A stretch of 64,000 nucleotides of DNA from Variovorax gossypii (GTDB lineage: Bacteria; Pseudomonadota; Gammaproteobacteria; Burkholderiales; Burkholderiaceae_C): NCBI RefSeq assembly GCF_003965815.1, contig NZ_RXOE01000012.1:62001-126000 (forward strand), read 5' to 3'. Both the position numbers and the translations under genes were made by a program. Of the stretch, positions 26,301-35,204 are shown piece by piece. The notes under the pieces are model-generated. The model was not told where the DNA came from. It did no database searches and saw nothing but the letters and a program-made list of their open reading frames with translations. The first letter of the stretch is position 1, and the number at the start of each line of letters is the position of its first letter.

Positions 26301-29300
26301 CATGCTGTTCGACCAGACGGACTACGACGCCGAGGGCATGCCGGTGGAGCGCACCTACAACGTCTACGACGTGCGCACCGAGATCGCCTCGATCGACGAC
26401 GCCTCGACGCGCCTGCCGATCATCGGCGGCTACGTGAAGCGCCCGCGCACCGAGATCAGCCAGTACGAGCAAGCGATCGAGGTGCCGCAGGCCGGCCTCG
26501 CGCTCGCATCCGTCTCCGCGTCCTCGTCCTCGTCCGCATCCTCGTCCGCATCCACCCGCGGCCGCGCGCCGCAGCCCGTGGCCGTTCCGCCCGCGCTGGT
26601 CCGGGCGCTCGGCGAACGCGACGTGGCGCTGCCTGCCGAGGCCCTGCTGGTGCCGGCGCGCGACGGGGGCCACTGGCGCCTGCATCCCGATCCGGCCTCC
26701 CCGCGCTACCTGCCCGTGGCGGTGCGCGACGGCAACCTGGTCGCCTCGGTGGCGGTCACGCGGCAGGTGGGCTCCGACTACTCGTGGCAGACCGGCCTGC
26801 TGGGCAGCGACTTCGTCGACAACTACAACAGCCAGGGCAAGCACGAGATCCTGTCGCGCGCGGTCTACTACGCGTGGCAGGTGAGCGCGTACGCGCAGCT
26901 CAAGGCCGCGCACATCTGGGCGCCGGTGGCTGTCTCGATCCGCTTCTGGCGCGAGGACGGCATGGCCGAACCCGGCCTGCCGCAGACCGTCTCGCTCAAC
27001 ACGCTGGCGCCGTGGTTCGACGACCCCGAGGGCGCGGGCGAGCGCTGGGCGCCCAGGCGCAGTTTCGTGGCCGCAAGCGCATCGGTCTACGACCCCACGC
27101 TGCCGATTCCCGTGCGCTTCGACGCATGGGACAACGCCGCGCTGCCTTCGGACGACCTGTGGCGCCTGAGCGGCGAGGTCACCGTGCGCGACAGCGGCGG
27201 CACCACGATCGAGGCGCGCGATGCCTTCGGCCGGCCCACGGCCACGCTGCTCAACCGCTGCGGCACCGCGCGCGTCGCCGAGTTCGCCAACGCGACGACG
27301 GCGGAAACGCTGTACAGCGGCTTCGAAAGCTACGAGGACCTCGCGCGCTGGCGCCTCGGCGGCCAGCCGCTGCCCGGCGACCTCGTGGTGCCCGGCGACG
27401 CGCACACCGGCAGCCGCGCGCTGCGCCTGGCGGGCGACGCCTCGCAGGTGCTGTCGACCGGGCTGTCGCTGGAGGGCGGCAAGACCTACATCCTCGCCTG
27501 CTGGGTCAAGACGCCGGCCGGATTCGACGGCGTGGCCGGCAAGGCGCAATGGCAGGTCGTGGCCGGCGGCCAGGCGACGCTGAGCCTGGAGATCGCGGGC
27601 TCGGACGGCGCCTGGGCCTACCGCCACTGGCCGGTGGTGTGGCCGGCCGGCGGTGGAAGCAGTGGAGGCGGTGGTGCGTCGGCGAACGCGGTGTCGCTGC
27701 AGCTGTGCAACGCCAAGTCGGGCGCACAGGGCGTGCTGCTGCTGGACGACGTGATGTTCGCGCCGCTGGTGGGCAGCGTCGGCGTGAGCGTGTACGACGA
27801 GCTCTACGGCGCCGAGACGGCCACGCTGGCGCTCAACGGCAACACCGCGCGCAGCGTCTTCGACAGCCGCCAGCGCGTGGCGGCGCAGGCGGGCGCGAGC
27901 GGCCAGGTGCACGGCGGCGGCATGGCCTACCTGGTGCGCGAGAACGATCCGCGCGCCGACTTCGTGTTCGCGCCCACCGATCCCAATGCCGTGACGCAGG
28001 TGGCGTCGGCCGGCGGCGGTGTTCTTGCCGACTTCATGCAGGGCAGCGACTGGACATCGCAGTGGGACATCGCGAACACCGCGGCCTGGCAGGTGATCGA
28101 CGGCGTGCTGACCCATGCCGGCAGCGGCACCGACAGCATCGCATTCCGCCCCTCGAGCGACCTCGCGGACTACGGCGTGATCGTCACCGTCCGCCTGCCG
28201 CAGGACACGGATGGCGCGCCGATCCCGCCGGCGGGCGCGACGGGGGTGGACATCGGCGCCGACCTGAGCGTGCGCTGGGAGCCGGCCACCGGCTGGCGCC
28301 TGACGCTGGCGGGCACGACCCACGATCTCGGCGCGGCCCGCTTCGCCAACGACTGGGCGCTGTTCGTGCCGGTGGATCCGGCCAGCGGCACGAACTCGGT
28401 GCACTTCTACGCCGGGGGGCGCCTGCTGTTCGCGCAGACCGGCGGCGCGCTCGTGCGCGGCGCGGCCAGCCTCGTGCTCACGGGCACGGGTGTCGGCGTC
28501 TCGGCGCTGGCGATGCTGCGCGCGCCGGCGCTCTCGGCGGTGTTCCTCGACGGCTCGGGCAAGGAACGCCAGCAGCAGTCGTTCACGGGGGAGGGCAGCA
28601 TCGTCTCGGGCTCGCTGTACGACCCGATCGGGCGCGCCGCGATCGGCGTGAAGCCCGCGAACGCGCCGGGCCGGGGCCTGGCCTACGACGCGGACTACGT
28701 GCTGAGCTTCGATCCGACCAGCGGCGTCATGACGGGGCGCGCCGCGTCGGCCTACCCCGACGACGAAGGCTTCCCGTACGTGCGCACCGAGTACTTCCGC
28801 ACCGCGCAGTCGCTCGCCTCGCGCCAGGGCGCGCCGGGCAAGGCGCTGGCGATCGCCTACGGCACAGGCGGCACCGGCGCAGGCGTCGACCTCAACCCGC
28901 ACATCCAGCAGTTCAGCTACGGCACCAACGTGCAAGGGCAGTTCGGCGGCGACACCTGGCCGTCGAACCAGTACTTCGTCAAGAAGATCACGGACCCCAA
29001 CGGCAACCCGGGCTTCACGCTCACGAGCCAGACCGACCAGGCGCTGGCCAGCCTGAGCCTGACGGACGACGGCGGCCTCGCCGTCACCCAGTACTTCTAC
29101 GACGGCAGCGGCCGCCTCGTGAAGACGCTGCCGCCCGCGGGCGTCGATGCGCAGCGCGCGGGCGACCCGGATGCCGGGCGCTGGGCGAGCACCACCACCT
29201 ACAACTTCCTGGGCGAGGGCATCGAGTCGAGCGAACCCGATGCGGGCCTCACGCGCTCGGTGTTCGGCCCCGGCAGCCAGCTGCGCTTCGCGGCCGGTCC

Positions 29301-31863
29301 CGACGACAAGGACGGCCTGGCGACCATCCGCTACGTGAAGTACGACGCCATCGGCCGCGACATCGAGGCCGGCGTCGTGCGCACCGAGTGGAACCGCGAG
29401 GCGCTGCAGCGCATCGCGCTGGACGACCCGGCCTGGCCGGGCGCCGCGCAGGGCGCGGTCGTGAACCGCAGCTACGCCTACGACGGCGACGGCAGCGACC
29501 CGACGCAGTTCGGCCGCATCGTGCGCAGCACCGAGCAGGCGCCTGACGGGCTCACGCAGGTCGATCAGCGCTATGCCTACGACACGGGGGGCCTGGTGCG
29601 CGAGGAGACGCAGACCGCCACGGCCTTCGACGCCACCGCGCGCACGACGCGCTATGCCTACGATGCGCTGGGCCGCGTGGTGGGCCTGACCTACCCGCAG
29701 GACAGCGAGATCGCGCAGATCAGCTATGCCTACACGCGCCTGGGCCAGGTCTTCGAGGTCGGCACGCCGCAGCAGCCGGACGCCTTCGCCACCTTCTCGT
29801 ACAACGCGGCGGGCCAGGTCGAGCGCTCGGTGGTCCGGCTGGCCGCGGCCCTGGACCTGCTGAGCCAGTCTCGCTACGGCCCGCCGGGATGGCTGCAGGG
29901 CACCACCACGACCACGAGTGCGGGCACCACCATCTGGGAAGAAGGGCTGAGCTACACCGAGGGCGGCTACCAGGACGCGGGCTACTTCGACGGCAAGATC
30001 GCGAGCGTGGAAACCGTCTCGGATGCCGGCGACGCACAGCGCTTCGCGTACGCCTACGACACGCAGTCGCGCCTTCTCATGGCGCAGCGCAGCGAGAACG
30101 GCCAGGACAGCACCGACGCGGCCCTGAGCTACGACGCCAACGGGAACTTCGCCACGCTGGAAACACTCGGCGTGTCCCGGACCTACGCCTACCAGCCGTA
30201 CACCGACCGCGTCGACACCGTGGACGCTGTAGGCACCACGCTCGACGCCTTCCGCTACAACGCGCAGGGCGCGGCCATCGCGGCGCAGCGTCTGGGCCTG
30301 AGCGACATCGCGTACAGCCCGTCGACCGGCATGACCGACACCATCACGCTGGACAACGGGCACAAGGTGATCTTCGGCTACGACGCCAGCCAGGCGCGCA
30401 GCGTGAAGCGGCTCACCGATGCCGCGGGCGCCGAGATCAGCGCCAAGCAGTACCTGCGCGACAGCAGCGGCAACCCGCTGCTGGAGCTCAGCCGCACGGC
30501 GGGTGCCGAGGACACCAAGGCGCAGTACCTCTACGGCCCTTCGGGGCTGATCGGGATGCAGCTCGGTGGGCAGCGCTACGCGGTGGTGCGCGACCACCTC
30601 GGCTCCGTGCGCTGCGTGGTCGACGCCACCGGCGCGGTGGTGGCGCAGTACGACTACACCGCCTTCGGCGTGACGGTCACGCGCGCCGGCTCCAGCCGGC
30701 CGGACATCCTGTTCTACCGCTACACGGGCCAGGAGTTCGACGCCGAGACGGGCCTGTACAACTACCAGGCGCGCTTCTACGACCCGGAGCTGGGCCGCTT
30801 CGTCGCCGTCGACCCGCGGCGCCAGGGATCGTCGCCCTACGTCTACGTGCTGAACAACCCCATCGGCCTCGTGGACCCGGACGGCGAGGAGGCGCTGACG
30901 GCCTTCCTCATCGCCGTGATCGTCAGCGCGATCATCGGTGCGGTCGTCGGCGCGGTGACCTACGCCGTCACGCACGAGGGCAACTTCGACGTCGGCAAGT
31001 TCTTCCTCTATGCGGCCGCCGGTCTGGTCGCGGGAGCGGCGGGGGGCGCCGCGGCGTTCGGCGGGGGCCTGATGGCCACCGCCGCGCTCGGCGCCATCGG
31101 GGTGTCGACCTCCACCTCCATCGGCAGCGGCATCGTGGTGGGGGCCGTGGCGGGTGCTGCGGACGGGGTCGTGGCCGGGACCATGAACCAGGTGGGCGTG
31201 AACCTCATCGAAGGCCGACCGCTGAACGAGGGCGTGGGCCAGGCCGCGTGGATGGGCGCGGCGATCGGCGCTGCGTCCGGCGCGGTGCTGGGAGGCATCA
31301 CGGGCGCGGTCAACTACCGCACCGCCTCCCGGCTCGCCCGGCCGAGCAGGGTCATCACCAATCGGCCTACCGGGCGGCTGAATGCAACCCTGCATGGCGC
31401 CACTGTCGTGAGCGAAGGCAACATCGGCCCTGGCGTGGCGGGCATTGGCCGGCGCGACGTGGTGGGGCTGAACGCGCATGGGGGCGCGCGCAACACCAGG
31501 CTGGATTTCACCAACGGACCTGTGGGCCCGGTCGGGCAGGGATTGCCCAACCAGGACATTTCGCATGTGATCGCCGACCTGGGTGGGGCGAACTTCGCCG
31601 GCGGTGGCCTGGACCTGTCGGGGGTTTGCTACGCGGGCACATCCGGCGTGGCCCGGACGGCGGCGCGTGACCTGGGGCAGCCGGTGCGTGCCGCGACCGG
31701 ATCGACCTGGACCGCCGGTAACGACTTTCCCAGGCGAGGGTTTCGGATCGTACCTGCAGGCGAGAACTTTCTTCGGGTCTCGCAGTCGCTGCAGGGCATC
31801 ACCTTCCGGACCTACTACCCGAGCCAGTTGCGCACCGGCTGGAACTACCTCTTCGGCTATTGA
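23305..31863 (+). CDS. Giant RHS/YD-repeat protein with C-terminal caspase/C80-like domain
   Basis: A 2,852-residue protein from the ATG 23305, 14 bases after the previous stop. The N-terminus (RGDVSVPLSVV, GPVGMGWSLGYEF) resembles SpvB/TcB-type shells. A long middle region and YD repeats follow, then the RHS core (YNYQARFYDPELGRFVAVDP, NNPIGLVDPDGE). After that come Gly/Ala-rich hydrophobic segments and a C-terminal toxin-like domain. His2725 (VVGLNAHGG) and Cys2775 (DLSGVCYAGTSG) are 50 residues apart, as in clan CD proteases. There is no signal peptide and no obvious immunity gene next to it. The stop overlaps the P450 start. Confidence 0.9.
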   Translation: MSGSNTTDTQGLGAQAQTPAERVFQIDPSGLGGIAQSVNLFRGDVSVPLSVVSLASRSGIDASLALIYNSNTGEQVDTWNLTAPTGPVGMGWSLGYEFIARDAALAAKPIDGVCYLVAGGSSNRLFRTAVTSTYWEYEAENYLFWRIRYYPQKEQWELVQEDGTRRLYGGAAGASAGGDDGPVQYGVKWVGAEGNWSDATVVSSGQSRYAVGWNLAAIVPPWGDGVRMEYENTLAVIGDNAGLAYTVSSRLKRVVVPMVRTLVFNYAPKRNDDTAREYQVPHLDPNTPSLHAYQDRYETHFLASVEVRNADDAPSAPGALIQRVGFEYALVNMSLDHQDDPDYVKRYLTAVTYTTPQGLAMPDVRFDYYNDPSQQLSADFNRGALRSILYPQGGRISYTYRHTLLAGTDRALPVASRGAPRVWFGADYAVLVNYEGANSGLDVRIFSWNGQWVEAPSTYNLSQDIDLATLQVSVQPEFFALACRTAGTSADFLVLLFHKQKGRYGQWIAEQDFTSLPLQNGEQAQLATGTDFAVALSSGPNLMAKVWDERTGRWIDESGAFAVPSNASYALCASADYVALASADAASRRVSLQLWYRVRQGSGFAAAQIDQSTLSDVDWQFDSTPTNFWSLGSCFASMTYVNGGDDRTIRYTVKVLQWDDSFYARTVLDERLTIDADTELPYAQSVVSGSVLGNVANLFRYDGQTWQPGALPVPGGTGDPPRFVYGSDVAVVSGKEEAAIALFNPYQPSWEAAVQIPISQLGITPTANGDYVSVDRQVYYRDPANVLQPVYVLDSNMVAQSLVNRAPYFIAYEDQSGNTHVLPLSNGTVDAAAEVVLANERIHVPDGGQGTTLAGPSALMTYQGSFDNPSALKLYQFVQHGIEGQVGGYPVEALRIDDGYPDDWGGVWAAASKCSRFYYDCDNVTVSPEGTVTEFAAATVVYGADAGTAGVAYPPPVDTLFGRSEYRFHNNRSPRTSGLVPDDAMLDPSATTYYSFLNGMLFDQTDYDAEGMPVERTYNVYDVRTEIASIDDASTRLPIIGGYVKRPRTEISQYEQAIEVPQAGLALASVSASSSSSASSSASTRGRAPQPVAVPPALVRALGERDVALPAEALLVPARDGGHWRLHPDPASPRYLPVAVRDGNLVASVAVTRQVGSDYSWQTGLLGSDFVDNYNSQGKHEILSRAVYYAWQVSAYAQLKAAHIWAPVAVSIRFWREDGMAEPGLPQTVSLNTLAPWFDDPEGAGERWAPRRSFVAASASVYDPTLPIPVRFDAWDNAALPSDDLWRLSGEVTVRDSGGTTIEARDAFGRPTATLLNRCGTARVAEFANATTAETLYSGFESYEDLARWRLGGQPLPGDLVVPGDAHTGSRALRLAGDASQVLSTGLSLEGGKTYILACWVKTPAGFDGVAGKAQWQVVAGGQATLSLEIAGSDGAWAYRHWPVVWPAGGGSSGGGGASANAVSLQLCNAKSGAQGVLLLDDVMFAPLVGSVGVSVYDELYGAETATLALNGNTARSVFDSRQRVAAQAGASGQVHGGGMAYLVRENDPRADFVFAPTDPNAVTQVASAGGGVLADFMQGSDWTSQWDIANTAAWQVIDGVLTHAGSGTDSIAFRPSSDLADYGVIVTVRLPQDTDGAPIPPAGATGVDIGADLSVRWEPATGWRLTLAGTTHDLGAARFANDWALFVPVDPASGTNSVHFYAGGRLLFAQTGGALVRGAASLVLTGTGVGVSALAMLRAPALSAVFLDGSGKERQQQSFTGEGSIVSGSLYDPIGRAAIGVKPANAPGRGLAYDADYVLSFDPTSGVMTGRAASAYPDDEGFPYVRTEYFRTAQSLASRQGAPGKALAIAYGTGGTGAGVDLNPHIQQFSYGTNVQGQFGGDTWPSNQYFVKKITDPNGNPGFTLTSQTDQALASLSLTDDGGLAVTQYFYDGSGRLVKTLPPAGVDAQRAGDPDAGRWASTTTYNFLGEGIESSEPDAGLTRSVFGPGSQLRFAAGPDDKDGLATIRYVKYDAIGRDIEAGVVRTEWNREALQRIALDDPAWPGAAQGAVVNRSYAYDGDGSDPTQFGRIVRSTEQAPDGLTQVDQRYAYDTGGLVREETQTATAFDATARTTRYAYDALGRVVGLTYPQDSEIAQISYAYTRLGQVFEVGTPQQPDAFATFSYNAAGQVERSVVRLAAALDLLSQSRYGPPGWLQGTTTTTSAGTTIWEEGLSYTEGGYQDAGYFDGKIASVETVSDAGDAQRFAYAYDTQSRLLMAQRSENGQDSTDAALSYDANGNFATLETLGVSRTYAYQPYTDRVDTVDAVGTTLDAFRYNAQGAAIAAQRLGLSDIAYSPSTGMTDTITLDNGHKVIFGYDASQARSVKRLTDAAGAEISAKQYLRDSSGNPLLELSRTAGAEDTKAQYLYGPSGLIGMQLGGQRYAVVRDHLGSVRCVVDATGAVVAQYDYTAFGVTVTRAGSSRPDILFYRYTGQEFDAETGLYNYQARFYDPELGRFVAVDPRRQGSSPYVYVLNNPIGLVDPDGEEALTAFLIAVIVSAIIGAVVGAVTYAVTHEGNFDVGKFFLYAAAGLVAGAAGGAAAFGGGLMATAALGAIGVSTSTSIGSGIVVGAVAGAADGVVAGTMNQVGVNLIEGRPLNEGVGQAAWMGAAIGAASGAVLGGITGAVNYRTASRLARPSRVITNRPTGRLNATLHGATVVSEGNIGPGVAGIGRRDVVGLNAHGGARNTRLDFTNGPVGPVGQGLPNQDISHVIADLGGANFAGGGLDLSGVCYAGTSGVARTAARDLGQPVRAATGSTWTAGNDFPRRGFRIVPAGENFLRVSQSLQGITFRTYYPSQLRTGWNYLFGY

Positions 31864-33137
31864 TGGCGATGGACGCGACCTTGCTCGATCCGTTCTCGCC
31901 GCAGGCGCTGGCCGATCCCTACCCGGTCTACCGGCGCCTGCGCGAACAGTCGCCCGTGCACCCGGTGGCGCCCGGGCGCTGGATCGTCTCGCGCCATGCC
32001 GATGTGCTGGCCCTGTTGCGCGATCCGCGCTGCGCGCACTGGGGCCACGCGCCCGAGCTCGATGCCTTGCGCTCGCCGCACGAGCGGGCGCTGGCGCAGG
32101 CCCTGCGCCTGTTCGCGCCGTCCGACCCGCCCGGTGCGCTGCGCCGCCAGATGAGTGCCGTGTTCAACACCCAGGTGCTGGAGCGCATGCCGCAGCGCCT
32201 CGCGCCGCTGGCCGACCGGCTGCTCGATGGGCTTGGTGGACACGGCGGAGGCGGCGGACTCGATGGACTCGATGGACTCGGAGAAGGCCGCAGCCGCGAC
32301 GTGCTGGCCGCCTATGCGCACCCGCTCACCATGCAGGCGGTGGGCGACATGCTGGGTCTTTCGGATGCGCAGACGCTGGCACTTGCGCAGGCGATGGGCG
32401 GCCTGGACGGCTCGCTGTTCGAGGGCCTGCGCGGCGCGGGCATCGCGGCGCCCGCTTCGGGGCCGGTCGCCCGGTTGCAGGCCTGCATGGATGCGCTCAT
32501 CGATCAGGCGCAGGACAGGCCCGACGCGCTGATCTCGGGCCTGCACGCGGCCGTCGACGCGCAGGGCCCTGCGGCGGATCGACGCGACCGGCTGCTCAAC
32601 GCCTTGCTCGTGCTGGTCTACGCCGGGCACCACAACATGCTCAACTTCATCGGCAACGGATTGCTGGCGCTGGCGATGCATCCGCAGGCGCAGGCCCGGC
32701 TGCGCCAGGAGCCGGCGCTGGCCGACCGGGCGATGCTGGAGCTGCTGCGCCACGACAGTCCGCTGCAATACATCGTGCTCGTGGCGAGCGAGCCGCTCGC
32801 GCTGCACGGGCGCGAGATCGCGCGCGGCGACGAGGTCCTCGTGTGCACGGGGTCGGCCAACCGCGACGAGACCGTCTTCGAGGATCCCGACGGCCTGGAC
32901 TTCGCGCGGGCCAACCCCATGGACTCCCTGTCCTTCGGCAGCGGTGCGTGGCGCTGCATCGGTGCGCGCCTGGCGCTGCGCATCGGGGCCACGGCGTTCT
33001 CGAAGATCGTGGCGCGCGGCTTCGCGCTCCCCGCGAACATGCCGGCCCTGCGCCGGGTCCGGGGGGCCCTTGTGCAGCGGGGACTGGCCGCCCTGCCGCT
33101 CATGCTGCTGAGCCAGGAGGAGGGGCGCCATGGGTGA
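31863..33137 (+). CDS. Cytochrome P450
   Basis: A 424-residue soluble bacterial P450. The ATG 31863 overlaps the RHS stop as TGATG; an ATG at 31869 is an alternative. The ExxR motif is Glu293-Arg296 (LELLRHDSPLQYI) and the haem loop FGSGAWRCIG has Cys365. Two positions are unusual: the I-helix reads AGHHN (254-258) instead of AGxxT, and the usual His/Arg of FGxGxHxC is Trp363. A Gly/Asp repeat (GGLDGLDGLGEG) lies in a loop. I infer oxidation of the operon's product; no ferredoxin gene is adjacent. Confidence 0.88.
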   Translation: MAMDATLLDPFSPQALADPYPVYRRLREQSPVHPVAPGRWIVSRHADVLALLRDPRCAHWGHAPELDALRSPHERALAQALRLFAPSDPPGALRRQMSAVFNTQVLERMPQRLAPLADRLLDGLGGHGGGGGLDGLDGLGEGRSRDVLAAYAHPLTMQAVGDMLGLSDAQTLALAQAMGGLDGSLFEGLRGAGIAAPASGPVARLQACMDALIDQAQDRPDALISGLHAAVDAQGPAADRRDRLLNALLVLVYAGHHNMLNFIGNGLLALAMHPQAQARLRQEPALADRAMLELLRHDSPLQYIVLVASEPLALHGREIARGDEVLVCTGSANRDETVFEDPDGLDFARANPMDSLSFGSGAWRCIGARLALRIGATAFSKIVARGFALPANMPALRRVRGALVQRGLAALPLMLLSQEEGRHG

Positions 33138-33879
33138 CGCCGCATTCGTCGAGCGCTACGACCGCATGATCCTCGACGCGCAGATGCGCGCGTTCTACGG
33201 TGGCGGCGACTACTACAACGTCGGCCACTGGGACGCCGCGACCGGCAGCCTCGCGCAGGCCTGCGCCGCGCTGGTGCGGCGCGTGGCCGCGCCGGCCGTT
33301 CCGGCGGGCGCGCGCGCCCTGTGCCGCCCGGGCGACCTCGTGCTGGACGTCGGCTGCGGCCTGGGCGCTTCCACCGCGCAGCTCGCGGCCCTGTTGGCGC
33401 TGTCGCGCGTGATCGGGGTGAACCTGTCGCCCGCGCAGCTCGCGCATGCGCGGCAGCGGCATGACGGTCCGACCTTCTGTGCGATGGACGCCACGCGGCT
33501 GGGCTTCGCGGATGCGAGCGTGCGATGCGTCGTCTCGGTCGAAGCGGCGTTCCATTTCCGGTCGCGCTTCGATTTCCTGGTGGAGGCCGCCCGTGTGCTG
33601 CAGCCGGGCGGCATGCTGCTGATGAGCGACATGCTCTTCAATCCCGTGGTGGAACCGCCGTGGTGGGTCCCCCCGGAAAACGCCCGGCAGGACGCGGCGG
33701 GCTACCTGCGCGACTGCCATGCCGCCGGCTTCGTCGTCGAAGCGATGGACGACCTCACGGCCGCGACGCTCGAGCCGTTCTGCGAGCACCTGACGAGGCG
33801 CTATCCCGCCACGGGCGTTGCGCAGGCGTTGCGCGAGGAGGTCGATGCGTACGTCCTGGTGGCCCTGAGGAAGGCCTGA
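33130..33879 (+). CDS. SAM-dependent methyltransferase
   Basis: A 249-residue class I methyltransferase. Motif I is LVLDVGCGLGAST, followed by VIGVNLSPAQLAHARQ and the post-motif VEAAFHFRSRFDFLVEAARV. It resembles small-molecule O-/C-methyltransferases of secondary metabolism (YYNVGHW near the N-terminus is typical). The ATG overlaps the P450 stop by 8 bases, so it is the last gene of the packed run. Role: probable methylation of the product made by the upstream enzymes. Confidence 0.85.
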   Translation: MGDAAFVERYDRMILDAQMRAFYGGGDYYNVGHWDAATGSLAQACAALVRRVAAPAVPAGARALCRPGDLVLDVGCGLGASTAQLAALLALSRVIGVNLSPAQLAHARQRHDGPTFCAMDATRLGFADASVRCVVSVEAAFHFRSRFDFLVEAARVLQPGGMLLMSDMLFNPVVEPPWWVPPENARQDAAGYLRDCHAAGFVVEAMDDLTAATLEPFCEHLTRRYPATGVAQALREEVDAYVLVALRKA

Positions 33880-34047
33880 GCGGCATGCGCGTCACCGCGC
33901 ACGAGGCCGGTCGCCACGACCTCCATGGCGGCGAGCAGGCGTCCCGCGAGCACAGGAACCTCCCCATCTCCACTGCAGCGCGCAAGGCCGTGCACATCCA
34001 CCCCAGCACCTGCACCGTCGACCCGGCCGACGGGACCCCATGGCACG

Positions 34048-34448
34048 TGGCCGTCGAAGCCTGCAACTGCGAGAAGAAGGGGCCGTCGATGTAGGTTCGG
34101 CAAGCATCACGGATCTCATCGAGCCGCGCGCGGCGCTTCTTGCCGCTCATGGCCTCAAGCTCCGCCACGTCTACGGCCTGATGAAGGTCTTCACGGAACA
34201 CCGTGATGTCGATGTCCTCCGAGAACCGTGAAATCAGGCTGAAGGCTTTCGAGAGCGATGTCCCGCCTTTAAAGAGAAGGCGCGGACCCCGGCTCCAGTC
34301 CATTGAAAAGCGCATCGAGCGTCCAGCAGACCCAGAAGTCTTTCTCGACGTTTTGGACGGCAGTGCCAAGGCGAGCCGCCGTGCCAAGAAACAGATCGCG
34401 GCGTTCTTCGTCGCTGGCAGTGATGACGGTCTGATAGGCCTCGTTCAT
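34048..34448 (-). pseudogene. abiEii: Broken AbiEii toxin gene
   Basis: This starts at the ATG 34448 (MNEAYQTVITASDEERRDLF), overlapping the antitoxin gene by ATGA. It runs through NVEKDFWVCWTLDALFNG, then loses frame at a G-run (34287-34290 on the plus strand) and resumes as RGPRLLFKGGTSLSKAF and RFSEDIDITVFREDL. That nucleotidyltransferase core (GGTS...DxD) identifies the AbiEii/AbiGii family. Homology stops near DGPFFSQLQAS, so the C-terminal half is missing as well. The toxin should be inactive. Bases 33,880-34,047 carry no recognisable gene. Confidence 0.8.
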
Positions 34449-35146
34449 TTCACGCCTGCCGGTATGTCGCTGTGCGATTTCTTCTGGACAGGCGTTGGCT
34501 TGCTGGCGCTTGCCGCGTCCGGCATGAGATCAAGGAGGGGGCGCAAATAGTCCTGCATCCAGATCGGAAGCACGCTGAATCCTTGCGTCAGGTCATCGCG
34601 AATGGCATCGCCTTGCTTCTTGTCCGTCAGAAGCCTGCCGATTTTTTTCCAGATATGGTCGCTGTCCGAAGGCAGCGTGTCCTTCAGCCAGTGCAAGGCT
34701 TGCACTAGGCGCATGGCCGGACGGCCCGCCCAATACAACCGGCTTGGCGCGCACAGCTTGAACTCGATCAGCAGCTTGTCAAGCCGGATGGAGCGGCGCC
34801 GGGTGTCGGTATAGATGGTGACGTGAGCAGGGACGGCATCGGTCAGGCCCAGATCGTTCGCGGCCGTCATGCCGTCAACCAGGATGCGCAGGTTGTCGCG
34901 GCGGGCAATCGCGTCAATGATGGCCCGATAGTCCGGGGTCGTCGTGCGCTTGGTAAGCCTGTTTGTGACGGGCTTGTCGTAGAGCCCCCGGTCAATACGG
35001 CGGAGTTGGTCGCGCTGGGTCATGCGCTGCAAGGTCTTGTCGATGACATCCCGGGAGCCAAGCTGCGCGAAGTCGGCCGGAACCCAGACATGGCCGGGGC
35101 CGGAAGCGTCGATCAGCGATGAGATACGGGCCGCAATGTCGGACAT
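34445..35146 (-). CDS. abiEi: AbiEi-type antitoxin (DUF6088-like)
   Basis: A 233-residue protein starting at the ATG 35146 (MSDIAARISSLIDASGPGHV). The N-terminal 75 residues are a winged-helix DNA-binding domain (VWVPADFAQLGSRDVIDKTL, LRRIDRGLYDKP), as in type IV AbiEi antitoxins, which also repress their own promoter. The C-terminal part fits the family. The frame is intact although the partner toxin gene is broken. An AT-rich segment upstream (TATATACATTTTTC near 35165-35180) may hold its promoter. Confidence 0.8.
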   Translation of the reverse strand: MSDIAARISSLIDASGPGHVWVPADFAQLGSRDVIDKTLQRMTQRDQLRRIDRGLYDKPVTNRLTKRTTTPDYRAIIDAIARRDNLRILVDGMTAANDLGLTDAVPAHVTIYTDTRRRSIRLDKLLIEFKLCAPSRLYWAGRPAMRLVQALHWLKDTLPSDSDHIWKKIGRLLTDKKQGDAIRDDLTQGFSVLPIWMQDYLRPLLDLMPDAASASKPTPVQKKSHSDIPAGVK

Positions 35147-35204
35147 GACCAACTCCTGTCCGAAAAATATATACATTTTTCGGACATATTGGGCATGCAA
35201 AACG

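Noticed and set aside
23016..29546. Long plus-strand frame overlapping the RHS gene
   Set aside because: It is a frame-shifted shadow of the RHS gene, Arg/Ala/Gly-rich, without motifs.
24169..31566. A 2,465-codon open frame antisense to the RHS gene
   Set aside because: It is a shadow: very GC-biased third positions in the sense frame remove stops from the antisense frame. Its composition is unlike a protein and it matches no family.
32220..32294. Repeated GATGGACTC units in the P450 gene, considered as a mobile repeat
   Set aside because: They are a short in-frame Gly/Asp-Leu loop expansion that keeps the reading frame, a local slippage product.
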